From: an uncultured Verrucomicrobiota bacterium
Lineage (GTDB): Bacteria > Verrucomicrobiota > Kiritimatiellia > RFP12 > UBA1067
Direction: 5' to 3'
Assembly (NCBI GenBank): GCA_946631535.1
Contig: CAMPAF010000205.1
Location: forward strand, 1-5,663
Length of the DNA: 5,663 nucleotides
Below, piece by piece: positions 5,551 through 5,663 of the stretch. The first letter of the stretch is position 1. The number at the start of each line of letters is the position of its first letter. The position numbers were made by a program, and so were the translations under genes. Under the pieces are notes generated by a model. That model worked only from the letters and a program-made list of their open reading frames with translations, ran no database searches and was not told where the DNA came from.

Positions 5551-5663
5551 TTACTTCTTGGCCTTGAAGCTCTCCTCGACGGCCACGGCCACGGCCACCG
5601 TGGCGCCGACCATCGGGTTGTTGCCCATGCCGATGAGGCCCATCATCTCCACGTGCGCGGGCA
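5551..5663 (-). CDS. C-terminal end of an unidentified protein
   Basis: Only the last 36 residues are visible. They begin PAHVEMMGLIGMGNNPMVGA and end TVAVAVAVEESFKAKK before TAA (minus strand, 5551-5553). The reading frame is convincing: codon use is GC-rich, the stop lies 20 bases from a terminator, and the end has a charged lysine tail. The segment has a glycine/asparagine turn (GMGNNP) followed by an alternating Ala/Val run, which could be a beta strand or a hydrophobic helix. I do not recognise the family and do not assign a function. It converges on the transpeptidase gene. Confidence 0.75.
   Translation of the reverse strand, partial: PAHVEMMGLIGMGNNPMVGATVAVAVAVEESFKAKK

Overview
The window is GC-rich, densely coded DNA from a Gram-negative-type bacterium. 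The closest fit I can suggest is a Kiritimatiellota/Verrucomicrobiota-like (PVC) gut or rumen lineage. This rests on a very large exported mosaic protein with BspA-type leucine-rich repeats, a 29-residue AURKAIP1/COX24-type ribosomal protein, a long-form HisG and strong AAGGAG-type ribosome sites. The assignment is an inference, because no rRNA or other phylogenetic marker is present.

Left part, minus strand (1-3740). A partial gene for a small exported protein runs off the left edge (start at 130), with its own extended -10 promoter. Upstream of it lies a 1172-residue secreted protein (222-3740). It has a signal peptide, a propeller-like N-terminal half, two copies of a roughly 330-residue leucine-rich-repeat module, and one InlB/Flg_new-like beta repeat between the copies. 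A perfect 8-bp palindrome sits on its stop codon.

Centre (3741-3899). This is a divergent intergenic region. An extended -10 promoter faces left toward the large protein gene, and a -35/-10 pair with a 17-bp spacer faces right toward hisG.

Right part, plus strand (3900-5466). Three co-oriented genes follow: hisG (long-form ATP phosphoribosyltransferase, first step of histidine synthesis); an 87-bp coding sequence plus stop for a bS22/mS38-like ribosomal protein, easily missed by gene callers; and a YkuD-fold L,D-transpeptidase without a signal peptide, whose start codon is non-ATG and lies within a few bases of the preceding stop. An inverted repeat at 5497-5530 then acts as a terminator, probably in both directions, between the transpeptidase gene and a minus-strand gene of which only the last 36 codons are visible (5551-5663).

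I see no mobile element, CRISPR array, tRNA or rRNA. The most notable items are the duplicated module of the large exported protein, the miniature ribosomal protein gene and the unusual start of the transpeptidase gene.
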